Origin: Phorcus lineatus
Lineage: Eukaryota > Mollusca > Gastropoda > Trochida > Trochidae
Direction of reading: 5' to 3'
Length of the DNA stretch: 64,000 nt
Assembly: GCA_921293015.1 (NCBI GenBank)
Contig: OV121092.1
Location: 36,401,764 to 36,465,763, forward strand
Shown here: piece by piece, positions 1 to 11,648 of the stretch
Position numbering within the stretch: the stretch's first letter is position 1
Layout of the letters: each line of letters opens with the position of its first letter
Made by a program: the position numbers and the translations under genes
The notes under the pieces: model-generated
What the model was told of the DNA's origin: nothing
Databases searched by the model: none
The model's input: only the letters and a program-made list of their open reading frames with translations

Positions 1-52
1 AAATGCATATTTCTAAACCAAACTTTCATCAAATGTACACCACATTGTGTTC

Positions 53-60
53 TATCGATT
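53..60. other. TATCGATT motif, DRE/BEAF-like, once per monomer
   Basis: TATCGATT matches seven of eight bases of the insect DNA replication-related element TATCGATA and contains a CGAT core. It occurs in most monomers at position 53-60 and is changed to TTTCGATT in a minority (for example 1873, 8113, 16638, 53454). In a 208-bp array this gives roughly 300 regularly spaced sites. The match is short, and functional meaning is speculative without knowing the host. Confidence 0.3.
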
Positions 61-169
61 GAGCAATAGCAATTTCCTGTCCGGTTCTTGGTTTGGCCTC
101 AAGTTTCGAGCTTAAACAGGTACAGATAGCTGATTTTGACCAAATTCGCGGAAAAAGACTGAGTCCAAT

Positions 170-179
170 ATATGCATAT
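170..179. other. Perfect 10-bp palindrome ATATGCATAT, present in nearly every monomer
   Basis: ATATGCATAT reads the same on both strands and contains ATGCAT. A second ATGCAT lies at monomer position 3-8, 39 bp after the first. It is changed by aagata in several B monomers (48-54 kb) and by gtgcat in E units at 47838 and 51582. It could be a site for a dimeric or homeodomain-type protein, but no binding evidence exists in the sequence. Confidence 0.5.
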
Positions 180-1872
180 TGTTGTAGCGAGCGCGATAAC
201 TTTCTTAAAAATGCATATTTCTAAACCAAACTTTCATCAAATGTACACCACATTGTGTTCTATCGATTGAGCAATAGCAATTTCATTTCCAATTCTTGGT
301 TTGGGCTCCAGATTCGAGCTTAAACAGGTACAGATAGCTGATTTTGACCAAATTCGCGGAAAAAGACTGAGTCCCATATATGCATATTGTTGTAGCGAGC
401 GCGATAACTTTCTTAAAAATGCATATTTCTAAACCAAACTTTCATCAAATGTACATCACATTGTGTTCTATCGATTGAGCAATACCAATTTCCTGTCTGA
501 TTCTTGGTTTGGGCTCCAGATTCGAGCTTAAACAGGTACAGATAGCTGATTTTGACCAAATTCGCGGAAAAAGACTGAGTCCAATATATGCATATTGTTG
601 TAGCGAGCGCGATAACTTTCTTAAAAATGCATATTTCTAAACCAAACTTTCATCAAATGTACATCACATTGTGTTCTATCGATTGAGCAATAGCAATTTC
701 CTGTCCGGTTCTTGGTTTGGCCTCAAGTTTCGAGCTTAAACAGGTACAGATAGCTGATTTTGACCAAATTCGCGGAAAAAGACTGAGTCCAATATATGCA
801 TATTGTTGTAGCGAGCGCGATAACTTTCTTAAAAATGCATATTTCTAAACTAAACTTTCATCAAATGTACACCACATTGTGTTCTATCGATTGAGCAATA
901 GCAATTTCATTTCCAATTCTTGGTTTGGGCTCCAGATTCGAGCTTAAACAGGTACAGATAGCTGATTTTGACCAAATTCGCGGAAAAAGACTGAGTCCCA
1001 TATATGCATATTGTTGTAGCGAGCGCGATAACTTTCTTAAAAATGCATATTTCTAAACCAAACTTTCATCAAATGTACATCACATTGTGTTCTATCGATT
1101 GAGCAATACCAATTTCCTGTCTGATTCTTGGTTTGGGCTCCAGATTCGAGCTTAAACAGGTACAGATAGCTGATTTTGACCAAATTCGCGGAAAAAGACT
1201 GAGTCCAATATATGCATATTGTTGTAGCGAGCGCGATAACTTTCTTAAAAATGCATATTTCTAAACCAAACTTTCATCAAATGTACATCACATTGTGTTC
1301 TATCGATTGAGCAATAGCAATTTCCTGTCCGGTTCTTGGTTTGGCCTCAAGTTTCGAGCTTAAACAGGTACAGATAGCTGATTTTGACCAAATTCGCGGA
1401 AAAAGACTGAGTCCAATATATGCATATTGTTGTAGCGAGCGCGATAACTTTCTTAAAAATGCATATTTCTAAACTAAACTTTCATCAAATGTACACCACA
1501 TTGTGTTCTATCGATTGAGCAATAGCAATTTCATTTCCAATTCTTGGTTTGGGCTCCAGATTCGAGCTTAAACAGGTACAGATAGCTGATTTTGACCAAA
1601 TTCGCGGAAAAAGACTGAGTCCCATATATGCATATTGTTGTAGCGAGCGCGATAACTTTCTTAAAAATGCATATTTCTAAACCAAACTTTCATCAAATGT
1701 ACATCACATTGTGTTCTATCGATTGAGCAATACCAATTTCCTGTCCGATTCTTGGTTTGGGCTCCAGATTCGAGCTTAAACAGGTACAGATAGCTGATTT
1801 TGACCAAATTCGCGGAAAAAGACTGAGTCCAATATATGCATATTGTTGTAGCGAGCGCGATAACTTTCTTAA

Positions 1873-4576
1873 AAATGCATATTTCTAAACCAAACTTTCA
1901 TCAAATGTACATCACATTGTGTTCTTTCGATTGAGCAATAGCAATTTCCTGTCCGATTCTTGGTTTGGCCTCCAGATTCGAGCTTAAACAGGTACAGATA
2001 GCTGATTTTGAACAAATTCGCGAAAAAAGACTGAGTCCAATATATGCATATTGTTGTAGCGACCGCGATAAGTTTCTTAAAAATGCATATTTCTAAACCA
2101 AACTTTCATCAAATGTACACCACATTGTGTTCTATCGATTGAGCAATAGCAATTTCCTGTCCGGTTCTTGGTTTGGCCTCAAGTTTCGAGCTTAAACAGG
2201 TACAGATAGCTGATTTTGACCAAATTAGCGGAAAAAGACTGAGTCCAATATATGCATATTGTTGTAGCGACCGCGATAAGTTTCTTAAAAATGCATATTT
2301 CTAAACTAAACTTTCATCAAATGTACACCACATTGTGTTCTATCGATTGAGCAATAGCAATTTCATTTCCAATTCTTGGTTTGGGCTCCAGATTCGAGCT
2401 TAAACAGGTACAGATAGCTGATTTTGACCAAATTCGCGGAAAAAGACTGAGTCCAATATATGCATATTGTTGTAGCGAGCGCGATAACTTTCTTAAAAAT
2501 GCATATTTCTAAACCAAACTTTCATCAAATGTACATCACATTGTGTTCTATCGATTGAGCAATACCAATTTCCTGTCTGATTCTTGGTTTGGGCTCCAGA
2601 TTCGAGCTTAAACAGGTACAGATAGCTGATTTTGACCAAATTCGCGGAAAAAGACTGAGTCAAATATATGCATATTGTTGTAGCGAGCGCGATAACTTTC
2701 TTAAAAATGCATATTTCTAAACCAAACTTTCATCAAATGTACATCACATTGTGTTCTATCGATTGAGCAATAGCAATTTCCTGTCCGATTCTTGGTTTGG
2801 CCTCAAGTTTCGAGCTTAAACAGGTACAGATAGCTGATTTTGACCAAATTCGCGGAAAAAGACTGAGTCCAATATATGCATATTGTTGTAGCGAGCACGA
2901 TAACTTTCTTAAAAATGCATATTTCTAAACCAAACTTTCATCAAATGTACACCACATTGTGTTCTATCGATTGAGCAATACCAATTTCCTGTCCGGTTCT
3001 TGGTTTGGCCTCAAGTTTCGAGCTTAAACAGGTACAGATAGCTGATTTTGACCAAATTCGCGGAAAAAGACTGAGTCCAATATATGCATATTGTTGTAGC
3101 GAGCACGATAACTTTTTTAAAAATGCATATTTCTAAACCAAACTTTCATCAAATGTACACCACATTGTGTTCTATCGATTGAGCAATAGCAATTTCCTGT
3201 CCGATTCTTGGTTTGGCCTCCAGATTCGAGCTTAAACAGGTACAGATAGCTGATTTTGACCAAATTCGCGGAAAAAGACTGAGTCCAATATATGCATATT
3301 GTTGTAGCGAGCGCGATAACTTTCTTAAAAATGCATATTTCTAAACCAAACTTTCATCAAATGTACATCACATTGTGTTCTATCGATTGAGCAATACCAA
3401 TTTCCTGTCTGATTCTTGGTTTGGGCTCAAGATTCGAGCTTAAAAAGGTACAGATAGCTGATTTTGACCAAATTCGCGGAAAAAGACTGAGTCCAATATA
3501 TGCATATTGTTGTAGCGAGCGCGATAACTTTCTTAAAAATGCATATTTCTAAACCAAACTTTCATCAAATGTACATCACATTGTGTTCTATCGATTGAGC
3601 AATACCAATTTTCTGTCCTATTCTTGGTTTGGGCTCCAGATTCGAGCTTAAACAGGTACAGATAGCTGATTTTGACCAAATTCGCGGAAAAAGACTGAGT
3701 CCAATATATGCATATTGTTGTAGCGAGCGCGATAACTTTCTTAAAAATGCATATTTCTAAACCAAACTTTCATCAAATGTACATCACATTGTGTTCTATC
3801 GATTGAGCAATAGCAATTTCCTGTCCGATTCTTGGTTTGGCCTCCAGATTCGAGCTTAAACAGGTACAGATAGCTGATTTTGAACAAATTCGCGAAAAAA
3901 GACTGAGTCCAATATATGCATATTGTTGTAGCGACCGCGATAAGTTTCTTAAAAATGCATATTTCTAAACCAAACTTTCATCAAATGTACACCACATTGT
4001 GTTCTATCGATTGAGCAATAGCAATTTCCTGTCCGGTTCTTGGTTTGGCCTCAAGTTTCGAGCTTAAACAGGTACAGATAGCTGATTTTGACCAAATTCG
4101 CGGAAAAAGACTGAGTCCAATATATGCATATTGTTGTAGCGAGCGCGATAACTTTCTTAAAAATGCATATTTCTAAACCAAACTTTCATCAAATGTACAC
4201 CACATTGTGTTCTATCGATTGAGCAATAGCAATTTCATTTCCAATTCTTGGTTTGGGCTCCAGATTCGAGCTTAAACAGGTACAGATAGCTGATTTTGAC
4301 CAAATTCGCGGAAAAAGACTGAGTCCCATATATGCATATTGTTGTAGCGAGCGCGATAACTTTCTTAAAAATGCATATTTCTAAACCAAACTTTCATCAA
4401 ATGTACATCACATTGTGTTCTATCGATTGAGCAATACCAATTTCCTGTCTGATTCTTGGTTTGGGCTCCAGATTCGAGCTTAAACAGGTACAGATAGCTG
4501 ATTTTGACCAAATTCGCGGAAAAAGACTGAGTCCAATATATGCATATTGTTGTAGCGAGCGCGATAACTTTCTTAA
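1873..4576 (+). repeat. Mixed HOR block with repeated F-A-B-C module
   Basis: Thirteen monomers read F A B C E A2 L J M F A B C. The two F-A-B-C modules start at 1873 and 3745, nine monomers (1872 bp) apart. They share unusual variants in F: C140A, G151A, G191C (gaccgcg) and C200G (aagttt). Between them lies E-A2-L-J (2705-3536), the incomplete relative of the pentamer that recurs further right. Class M at 3537 (tttctgtcctattc with b2) was seen only once. A2 at 2913 has an extra T run where its end reads acttttttaaa, a C-to-T change in actttctt. Confidence 0.85.
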
Positions 4577-7488
4577 AAATGCATATTTCTAAACCAAACT
4601 TTCATCAAATGTACACCACATTGTGTTCTATCGATTGAGCAATAGCAATTTCCTGTCCGATTCTTGGTTTGGGCTCCAGATTCGAGCTTAAACAGGTACA
4701 GATAGCTGATTTTGACCAAATTCGCGGAAAAAGACTGAGTCCAATATATGCATATTGTTGTAGCGAGCGCGATAACTTTCTTAAAAATGCATATTTCTAA
4801 ACCAAACTTTCATCAAATGTACATCACATTGTGTTCTATCGATTGAGCAATAGCAATTTCCTGTCCGGTTCTTGGTTTGGCCTCAAGTTTCGAGCTTAAA
4901 CAGGTACAGATAGCTGATTTTGACCAAATTCGCGGAAAAAGACTGAGTCCAATATATGCATATTGTTGTAGCGAGCGCGATAACTTTCTTAAAAATGCAT
5001 ATTTCTAAACTAAACTTTCATCAAATGTACACCACATTGTGTTCTATCGATTGAGCAATAGCAATTTCATTTCCAATTCTTGGTTTGGGCTCCAGATTCG
5101 AGCTTAAACAGGTACAGATAGCTGATTTTGACCAAATTCGCGGAAAAAGACTGAGTCCAATATATGCATATTGTTGTAGCGAGCGCGATAACTTTCTTAA
5201 AAATGCATATTTCTAAACCAAACTTTCATCAAATGTACATCACATTGTGTTCTATCGATTGAGCAATACCAATTTCCTGTCTGATTCTTGGTTTGGGCTC
5301 CAGATTCGAGCTTAAACAGGTACAGATAGCTGATTTTGACCAAATTCGCGGAAAAAGACTGAGTCCAATATATGCATATTGTTGTAGCGAGCGCGATAAC
5401 TTTCTTAAAAATGCATATTTCTAAACCAAACTTTCATCAAATGTACATCACATTGTGTTCTATCGATTGAGCAATAGCAATTTCCTGTCCGATTCTTGGT
5501 TTGGCCTCAAGTTTCGAGCTTAAACAGGTACAGATAGCTGATTTTGACCAAATTCGCGGAAAAAGACTGAGTCCAATATATGCATATTGTTGTAGCGAGC
5601 GCGATAACTTTCTTAAAAATGCATATTTCTAAACCAAACTTTCATCAAATGTACATCACATTGTGTTCTATCGATTGAGCAATACCAATTTCCTGTCTGA
5701 TTCTTGGTTTGGGCTCCAGATTCGAGCTTAAACAGGTACAGATAGCTGATTTTGACCAAATTCGCGGAAAAAGACTGAGTCCAATATATGCATATTGTTG
5801 TAGCGAGCGCGATAACTTTCTTAAAAATGCATATTTCTAAACCAAACTTTCATCAAATGTACATCACATTGTGTTCTATCGATTGAGCAATAGCAATTTC
5901 CTGTCTGATTCTTGGTTTGGGCTCCAGATTCGAGCTTAAACAGGTACAGATAGCTGATTTTGACCAAATTCGCGGAAAAAGACTGAGTCCAATATATGCA
6001 TATTGTTGTAGCGAGCGCGATAACTTTCTTAAAAATGCATATTTCTAAACCAAACTTTCATCAAATGTACATCACATTGTGTTCTATCGATTGAGCAATA
6101 CCAATTTCCTGTCCGATTCTTGGTTTGGGCTCCAGATTCGAGCTTAAACAGGTACAGATAGCTGATTTTGACCAAATTCGCGGAAAAAGACTGAGTCCAA
6201 TATATGCATATTGTTGTAGCGAGCGCGATAACTTTCTTAAAAATGCATATTTCTAAACCAAACTTTCATCAAATGTACATCACATTGTGTTCTATCGATT
6301 GAGCAATAGCAATTTCCTGTCCGGTTCTTGGTTTGGCCTCAAGTTTCGAGCTTAAACAGGTACAGATAGCTGATTTTGACCAAATTCGCGGAAAAAGACT
6401 GAGTCCAATATATGCATATTGTTGTAGCGAGCGCGATAACTTTCTTAAAAATGCATATTTCTAAACTAAACTTTCATCAAATGTACACCACATTGTGTTC
6501 TATCGATTGAGCAATAGCAATTTCATTTCCAATTCTTGGTTTGGGCTCCAGATTCGAGCTTAAACAGGTACAGATAGCTGATTTTGACCAAATTCGCGGA
6601 AAAAGACTGAGTCCAATATATGCATATTGTTGTAGCGAGCGCGATAACTTTCTTAAAAATGCATATTTCTAAACCAAACTTTCATCAAATGTACATCACA
6701 TTGTGTTCTATCGATTGAGCAATACCAATTTCCTGTCTGATTCTTGGTTTGGGCTCCAGATTCGAGCTTAAACAGGTACAGATAGCTGATTTTGACCAAA
6801 TTCGCGGAAAAAGACTGAGTCCAATATATGCATATTGTTGTAGCGAGCGCGATAACTTTCTTAAAAATGCATATTTCTAAACCAAACTTTCATCAAATGT
6901 ACATCACATTGTGTTCTATCGATTGAGCAATAGCAATTTCCTGTCCGATTCTTGGTTTGGCCTCAAGTTTCGAGCTTAAACAGGTACAGATAGCTGATTT
7001 TGACCAAATTCGCGGAAAAAGACTGAGTCCAATATATGCATATTGTTGTAGCGAGCGCGATAACTTTCTTAAAAATGCATATTTCTAAACCAAACTTTCA
7101 TCAAATGTACATCACATTGTGTTCTATCGATTGAGCAATACCAATTTCCTGTCTGATTCTTGGTTTGGGCTCCAGATTCGAGCTTAAACAGGTACAGATA
7201 GCTGATTTTGACCAAATTCGCGGAAAAAGACTGAGTCCAATATATGCATATTGTTGTAGCGAGCGCGATAACTTTCTTAAAAATGCATATTTCTAAACCA
7301 AACTTTCATCAAATGTACATCACATTGTGTTCTATCGATTGAGCAATACCAATTTCCTGTCTGATTCTTGGTTTGGGCTCCAGATTCGAGCTTAAACAGG
7401 TACAGATAGCTGATTTTGACCAAATTCGCGGAAAAAGACTGAGTCCAATATATGCATATTGTTGTAGCGAGCGCGATAACTTTCTTAA
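4577..7488 (+). repeat. HOR block: heptamer duplicated in tandem (1456 bp)
   Basis: The copies are D A B C E C C (4577-6032) and K A B C E C C (6033-7488), an exact seven-monomer offset. The copies agree in class order and differ at only a few sites. The first monomer is cacc/aatagc in one copy and catc/aatacc in the other. The last C is aatagc in one and aatacc in the other. This is a clean product of unequal crossing-over or local amplification. Confidence 0.87.
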
Positions 7489-9152
7489 AAATGCATATTT
7501 CTAAACCAAACTTTCATCAAATGTACATCACATTGTGTTCTATCGATTGAGCAATACCAATTTCCTGTCCTATTCTTGGTTTGGCCTCAAGTTTCGAGCT
7601 TAAACAGGTACAGATAGCTGATTTTGACCAAATTCGCGGAAAAAGACTGAGTCCAATATATGCATATTGTTGTAGCGAGCGCGATAACTTTCTTAAAAAT
7701 GCATATTTCTAAACCAAACTTTCATCAAATGTACACCACATTGTGTTCTATCGATTGAGCAATAGCAATTTCCTGTCCGATTCTTGGTTTGGGCTCCAGA
7801 TTCGAGCTTAAACAGGTACAGATAGCTGATTTTGACCAAATTCGCGGAAAAAGACTGAGTCCAATATATGCATATTGTTGTAGCGAGCGCGATAACTTTC
7901 TTAAAAATGCATATTTCTAAACCAAACTTTCATCAAATGTACATCACATTGTGTTCTATCGATTGAGCAATAGCAATTTCCTGTCTGATTCTTGGTTTGG
8001 GCTCCAGATTCGAGCTTAAACAGGTACAGATAGCTGATTTTGACCAAATTCGCGGAAAAAGACTGAGTCCAATATATGCATATTGTTGTAGCGAGCGCGA
8101 TAACTTTCTTAAAAATGCATATTTCTAAACCAAACTTTCATCAAATGTACATCACATTGTGTTCTTTCGATTGAGCAATAGCAATTTCCTGTCCGATTCT
8201 TGGTTTGGCCTCCAGATTCGAGCTTAAACAGGTACAGATAGCTGATTTTGACCAAATTCGCGAAAAAAGACTGAGTCCAATATATGCATATTGTTGTAGC
8301 GAGCGCGATAACTTTCTTAAAAATGCATATTTCTAAACCAAACTTTCATCAAATGTACACCACATTGTGTTCTATCGATTGAGCAATAGCAATTTCCTGT
8401 CCGATTCTTGGTTTGGGCTCCAGATTCGAGCTTAAACAGGTACAGATAGCTGATTTTGACCAAATTCGCGGAAAAAGACTGAGTCCAATATATGCATATT
8501 GTTGTAGCGAGCGCGATAACTTTCTTAAAAATGCATATTTCTAAACCAAACTTTCATCAAATGTACATCACATTGTGTTCTATCGATTGAGCAATAGCAA
8601 TTTCCTGTCCGGTTCTTGGTTTGGCCTCAAGTTTCGAGCTTAAACAGGTACAGATAGCTGATTTTGACCAAATTCGCGGAAAAAGACTGAGTCCAATATA
8701 TGCATATTGTTGTAGCGAGCGCGATAACTTTCTTAAAAATGCATATTTCTAAACTAAACTTTCATCAAATGTACACCACATTGTGTTCTATCGATTGAGC
8801 AATAGCAATTTCATTTCCAATTCTTGGTTTGGGCTCCAGATTCGAGCTTAAACAGGTACAGATAGCTGATTTTGACCAAATTCGCGGAAAAAGACTGAGT
8901 CCCATATATGCATATTGTTGTAGCGAGCGCGATAACTTTCTTAAAAATGCATATTTCTAAACCAAACTTTCATCAAATGTACATCACATTGTGTTCTATC
9001 GATTGAGCAATACCAATTTCCTGTCTGATTCTTGGTTTGGGCTCCAGATTCGAGCTTAAACAGGTACAGATAGCTGATTTTGACCAAATTCGCGGAAAAA
9101 GACTGAGTCCAATATATGCATATTGTTGTAGCGAGCGCGATAAGTTTCTTAA
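7489..9152 (+). repeat. Transitional satellite block
   Basis: Eight monomers read H D C F D A B C. The F at 8113 is intermediate: it has b3, the ttcgat variant and G151A but lacks the C140A change of other F copies, so it may be an ancestor or a conversion product. The last C ends with C200G (aagttt), a variant that then marks alternate C units through the next 12-mer block. No gene or non-satellite sequence is present. Confidence 0.85.
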
Positions 9153-11648
9153 AAATGCATATTTCTAAACCAAACTTTCATCAAATGTACACCACATTGT
9201 GTTCTATCGATTGAGCAATATCAATTTCCTGTCCGATTCTTGGTTTGGGCTCCAGATTCGAGCTTAAACAGGTACAGATAGCTGATTTTGACCAAATTCG
9301 CGGAAAAAGACTGAGTCCAATATATGCATATTGTTGTAGCGAGCGCGATAACTTTCTTAAAAATGCATATTTCTAAACCAAACTTTCATCAAATGTACAT
9401 CACATTGTGTTCTATCGATTGAGCAATAGCAATTTCCTGTCCGGTTCTTGGTTTGGCCTCAAGTTTCGAGCTTAAACAGGTACAGATAGCTGATTTTGAC
9501 CAAATTCGCGGAAAAAGACTGAGTCCAATATATGCATATTGTTGTAGCGAGCGCGATAACTTTCTTAAAAATGCATATTTCTAAACTAAACTTTCATCAA
9601 ATGTACATCACATTGTGTTCTATCGATTGAGCAATAGCAATTTCATTTCCAATTCTTGGTTTGGGCTCCAAATTCGAGCTTAAACAGGTACAGATAGCTG
9701 ATTTTGACCAAATTCGCGGAAAAAGACTGAGTCCAATATATGCATATTGTTGTAGCGAGCGCGATAACTTTCTTAAAAATGCATATTTCTAAACCAAACT
9801 TTCATCAAATGTACATCACATTGTGTTCTATCGATTCAGCAATACCAATTTCCTGTCTGATTCTTGGTTTGGGCTCCAGATTCGAGCTTAAACAGGTACA
9901 GATAGCTGATTTTGACCAAATTCGCGGAAAAAGACTGAGTCCAATATATGCATATTGTTGTAGCGAGCGCGATAACTTTCTTAAAAATGCATATTTCTAA
10001 ACCAAACTTTCATCAAATGTACATCACATTGTGTTCTATCGATTGAGCAATAGCAATTTCCTGTCCGATTCTTGGTTTGGCCTCAAGTTTCGAGCTTAAA
10101 CAGGTACAGATAGCTGATTTTGACCAAATTCGCGGAAAAAGACTGAGTCCAATATATGCATATTGTTGTAGCGAGCACGATAACTTTCTTAAAAATGCAT
10201 ATTTCTAAACCAAACTTTCATCAAATGTACACCACATTGTGTTCTATCGATTGAGCAATACCAATTTCCTGTCCGGTTCTTGGTTTGGCCTCAAGTTTCG
10301 AGCTTAAACAGGTACAGATAGCTGATTTTGACCAAATTCGCGGAAAAAGACTGAGTCCAATATATGCATATTGTTGTAGCGAGCGCGATAACTTTCTTAA
10401 AAATGCATATTTCTAAACCAAACTTTCATCAAATGTACATCACATTGTGTTCTATCGATTGAGCAATACCAATTTCCTGTCTGATTCTTGGTTTGGGCTC
10501 CAGATTCGAGCTTAAACAGGTACAGATAGCTGATTTTGACCAAATTCGCGGAAAAAGACTGAGTCCAATATATGCATATTGTTGTAGCGAGCGCGATAAG
10601 TTTCTTAAAAATGCATATTTCTAAACCAAACTTTCATCAAATGTACACCACATTGTGTTCTATCGATTGAGCAATAGCAATTTCCTGTCCGATTCTTGGT
10701 TTGGGCTCCAGATTCGAGCTTAAACAGGTACAGATAGCTGATTTTGACCAAATTCGCGGAAAAAGACTGAGTCCAATATATGCATATTGTTGTAGCGAGC
10801 GCGATAACTTTCTTAAAAATGCATATTTCTAAACCAAACTTTCTTCAAATGTACATCACATTGTGTTCTATCGATTGAGCAATAGCAATTTCCTGTCCGG
10901 TTCTTGGTTTGGCCTCAAGTTTCGAGCTTAAACAGGTACAGATAGCTGATTTTGACCAAATTCGCGGAAAAAGACTGAGTCCAATATATGCATATTGTTG
11001 TAGCGAGCGCGATAACTTTCTTAAAAATGCATATTTCTAAACTAAACTTTCATCAAATGTACACCACATTGTGTTCTATCGATTGAGCAAAAGCAATTTC
11101 ATTTCCAATTCTTGGTTTGGGCTCCAGATTCGAGCTTAAACAGGTACAGATAGCTGATTTTGACCAAATTCGCGGAAAAAGACTGAGTCCAATATATGCA
11201 TATTGTTGTAGCGAGCGCGATAAGTTTCTTAAAAATGCATATTTCTAAACCAAACTTTCATCAAATGTACATCACATTGTGTTCTATCGATTGAGCAATA
11301 GCAATTTCATTTCCAATTATTGGTTTGGGCCCTAGATTCGAGCTTAAACAGGTACAGATAGCTGATTTTGACCAAATTCGCGGAAAAAGACTGAGTCCCA
11401 TATATGCATATTGTTGTAGCGAGCGCGATAACTTTCTTAAAAATGCATATTTCTAAACCAAACTTTCATCAAATGTACATCACATTGTGTTCTATCGATT
11501 GAGCAATACCAATTTCCTGTCTGATTCTTGGTTTGGGCTCCAGATTCGAGCTTAAACAGGTACAGATAGCTGATTTTGACCAAATTCGCGGAAAAAGACT
11601 GAGTCCAATATATGCATATTGTTGTAGCGAGCGCGATAAGTTTCTTAA
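9153..11648 (+). repeat. 12-mer HOR, copy 1 (2496 bp)
   Basis: Order: D A B C E A2 C D A B G C. Private variants shared with copy 2 exactly 2496 bp downstream prove common origin. They are aatatcaa in the first D, catc plus ctccaaattcg in B, G61C (ttcagc) in the first C at 9837, cttcttcaa in the second A, and caaaagc in the second B. The G61C change removes a TGA and so opens a spurious 86-codon frame at 9740-10000. Confidence 0.92.

Larger units (their letters stand above)
1..208 (+). repeat. Reference satellite monomer (class A)
   Basis: This first copy defines the monomer phase used throughout; the phase is arbitrary. In a class A unit with the common catc allele I counted 40 C and 38 G in 208 bases. 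Such a unit has 8 CpG dinucleotides against about 7.3 expected, so CpG is not depleted. Landmarks by monomer position: ATGCAT at 3-8; AAACCAA at 15-21, with its inverted copy TTGGTTT at 88-94; TATCGATT at 53-60; the variable core at about 73-106; TTCGAG at 105-110; CpG-bearing TTCGCGG at 145-151; the palindrome ATATGCATAT at 170-179; and the CpG cluster gcgagcgcg at 187-195. All six frames contain stops or shift at the next monomer, so it is noncoding. Confidence 0.95.
1..1872 (+). repeat. HOR block: trimer A-B-C, three copies
   Basis: Nine monomers read A B C, A B C, A B K, a 624-bp higher-order period. The middle monomer of each trimer carries the f5 allele tttccaattc and the rare cccata variant at position 167. 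The third carries f3 gtctgattc, except the last, which has f2. The second and third trimers are almost identical, including the aaactaaac variant that opens B. The same A-B-C order recurs as a submodule throughout the first 14 kb, so this is probably the older building block of the left part. The trimer may continue left of the window. Confidence 0.9.

Noticed and set aside
15-94. Inverted repeat AAACCAA / TTGGTTT as a hairpin
   Set aside because: The arms are only 7 bp with a 66-base loop, and the common aaactaaac variant breaks one arm, so a stable structure is unlikely.
81-114. tRNA-like RNA polymerase III promoter (TTCGA core resembling a B box)
   Set aside because: Only the TTCGA core fits; the trailing CC and a correctly spaced A box are missing, so a tRNA or SINE origin is not supported.
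1-208. Hammerhead ribozyme, known from some insect and trematode satellites
   Set aside because: The minus strand has TGATGA followed 12 bases later by GAAA, but the intervening bases cannot pair as stem II and the first conserved C of CTGATGA is T. The plus strand has no CTGATGA core.
1-208. CENP-B box (TTCG....A..CGGG)
   Set aside because: The two TTCG sites, at 105-108 and 145-148, lack the CGGG half at the required spacing, so neither is a convincing match.
9740-10000. Open reading frame of 86 codons, repeated identically at 12236-12496
   Set aside because: It exists only because the private G61C variant removes one TGA in this monomer. It spans satellite sequence that is closed in the other copies, crosses a monomer boundary, has no recognisable domain, and its second copy is explained by the 12-mer duplication.
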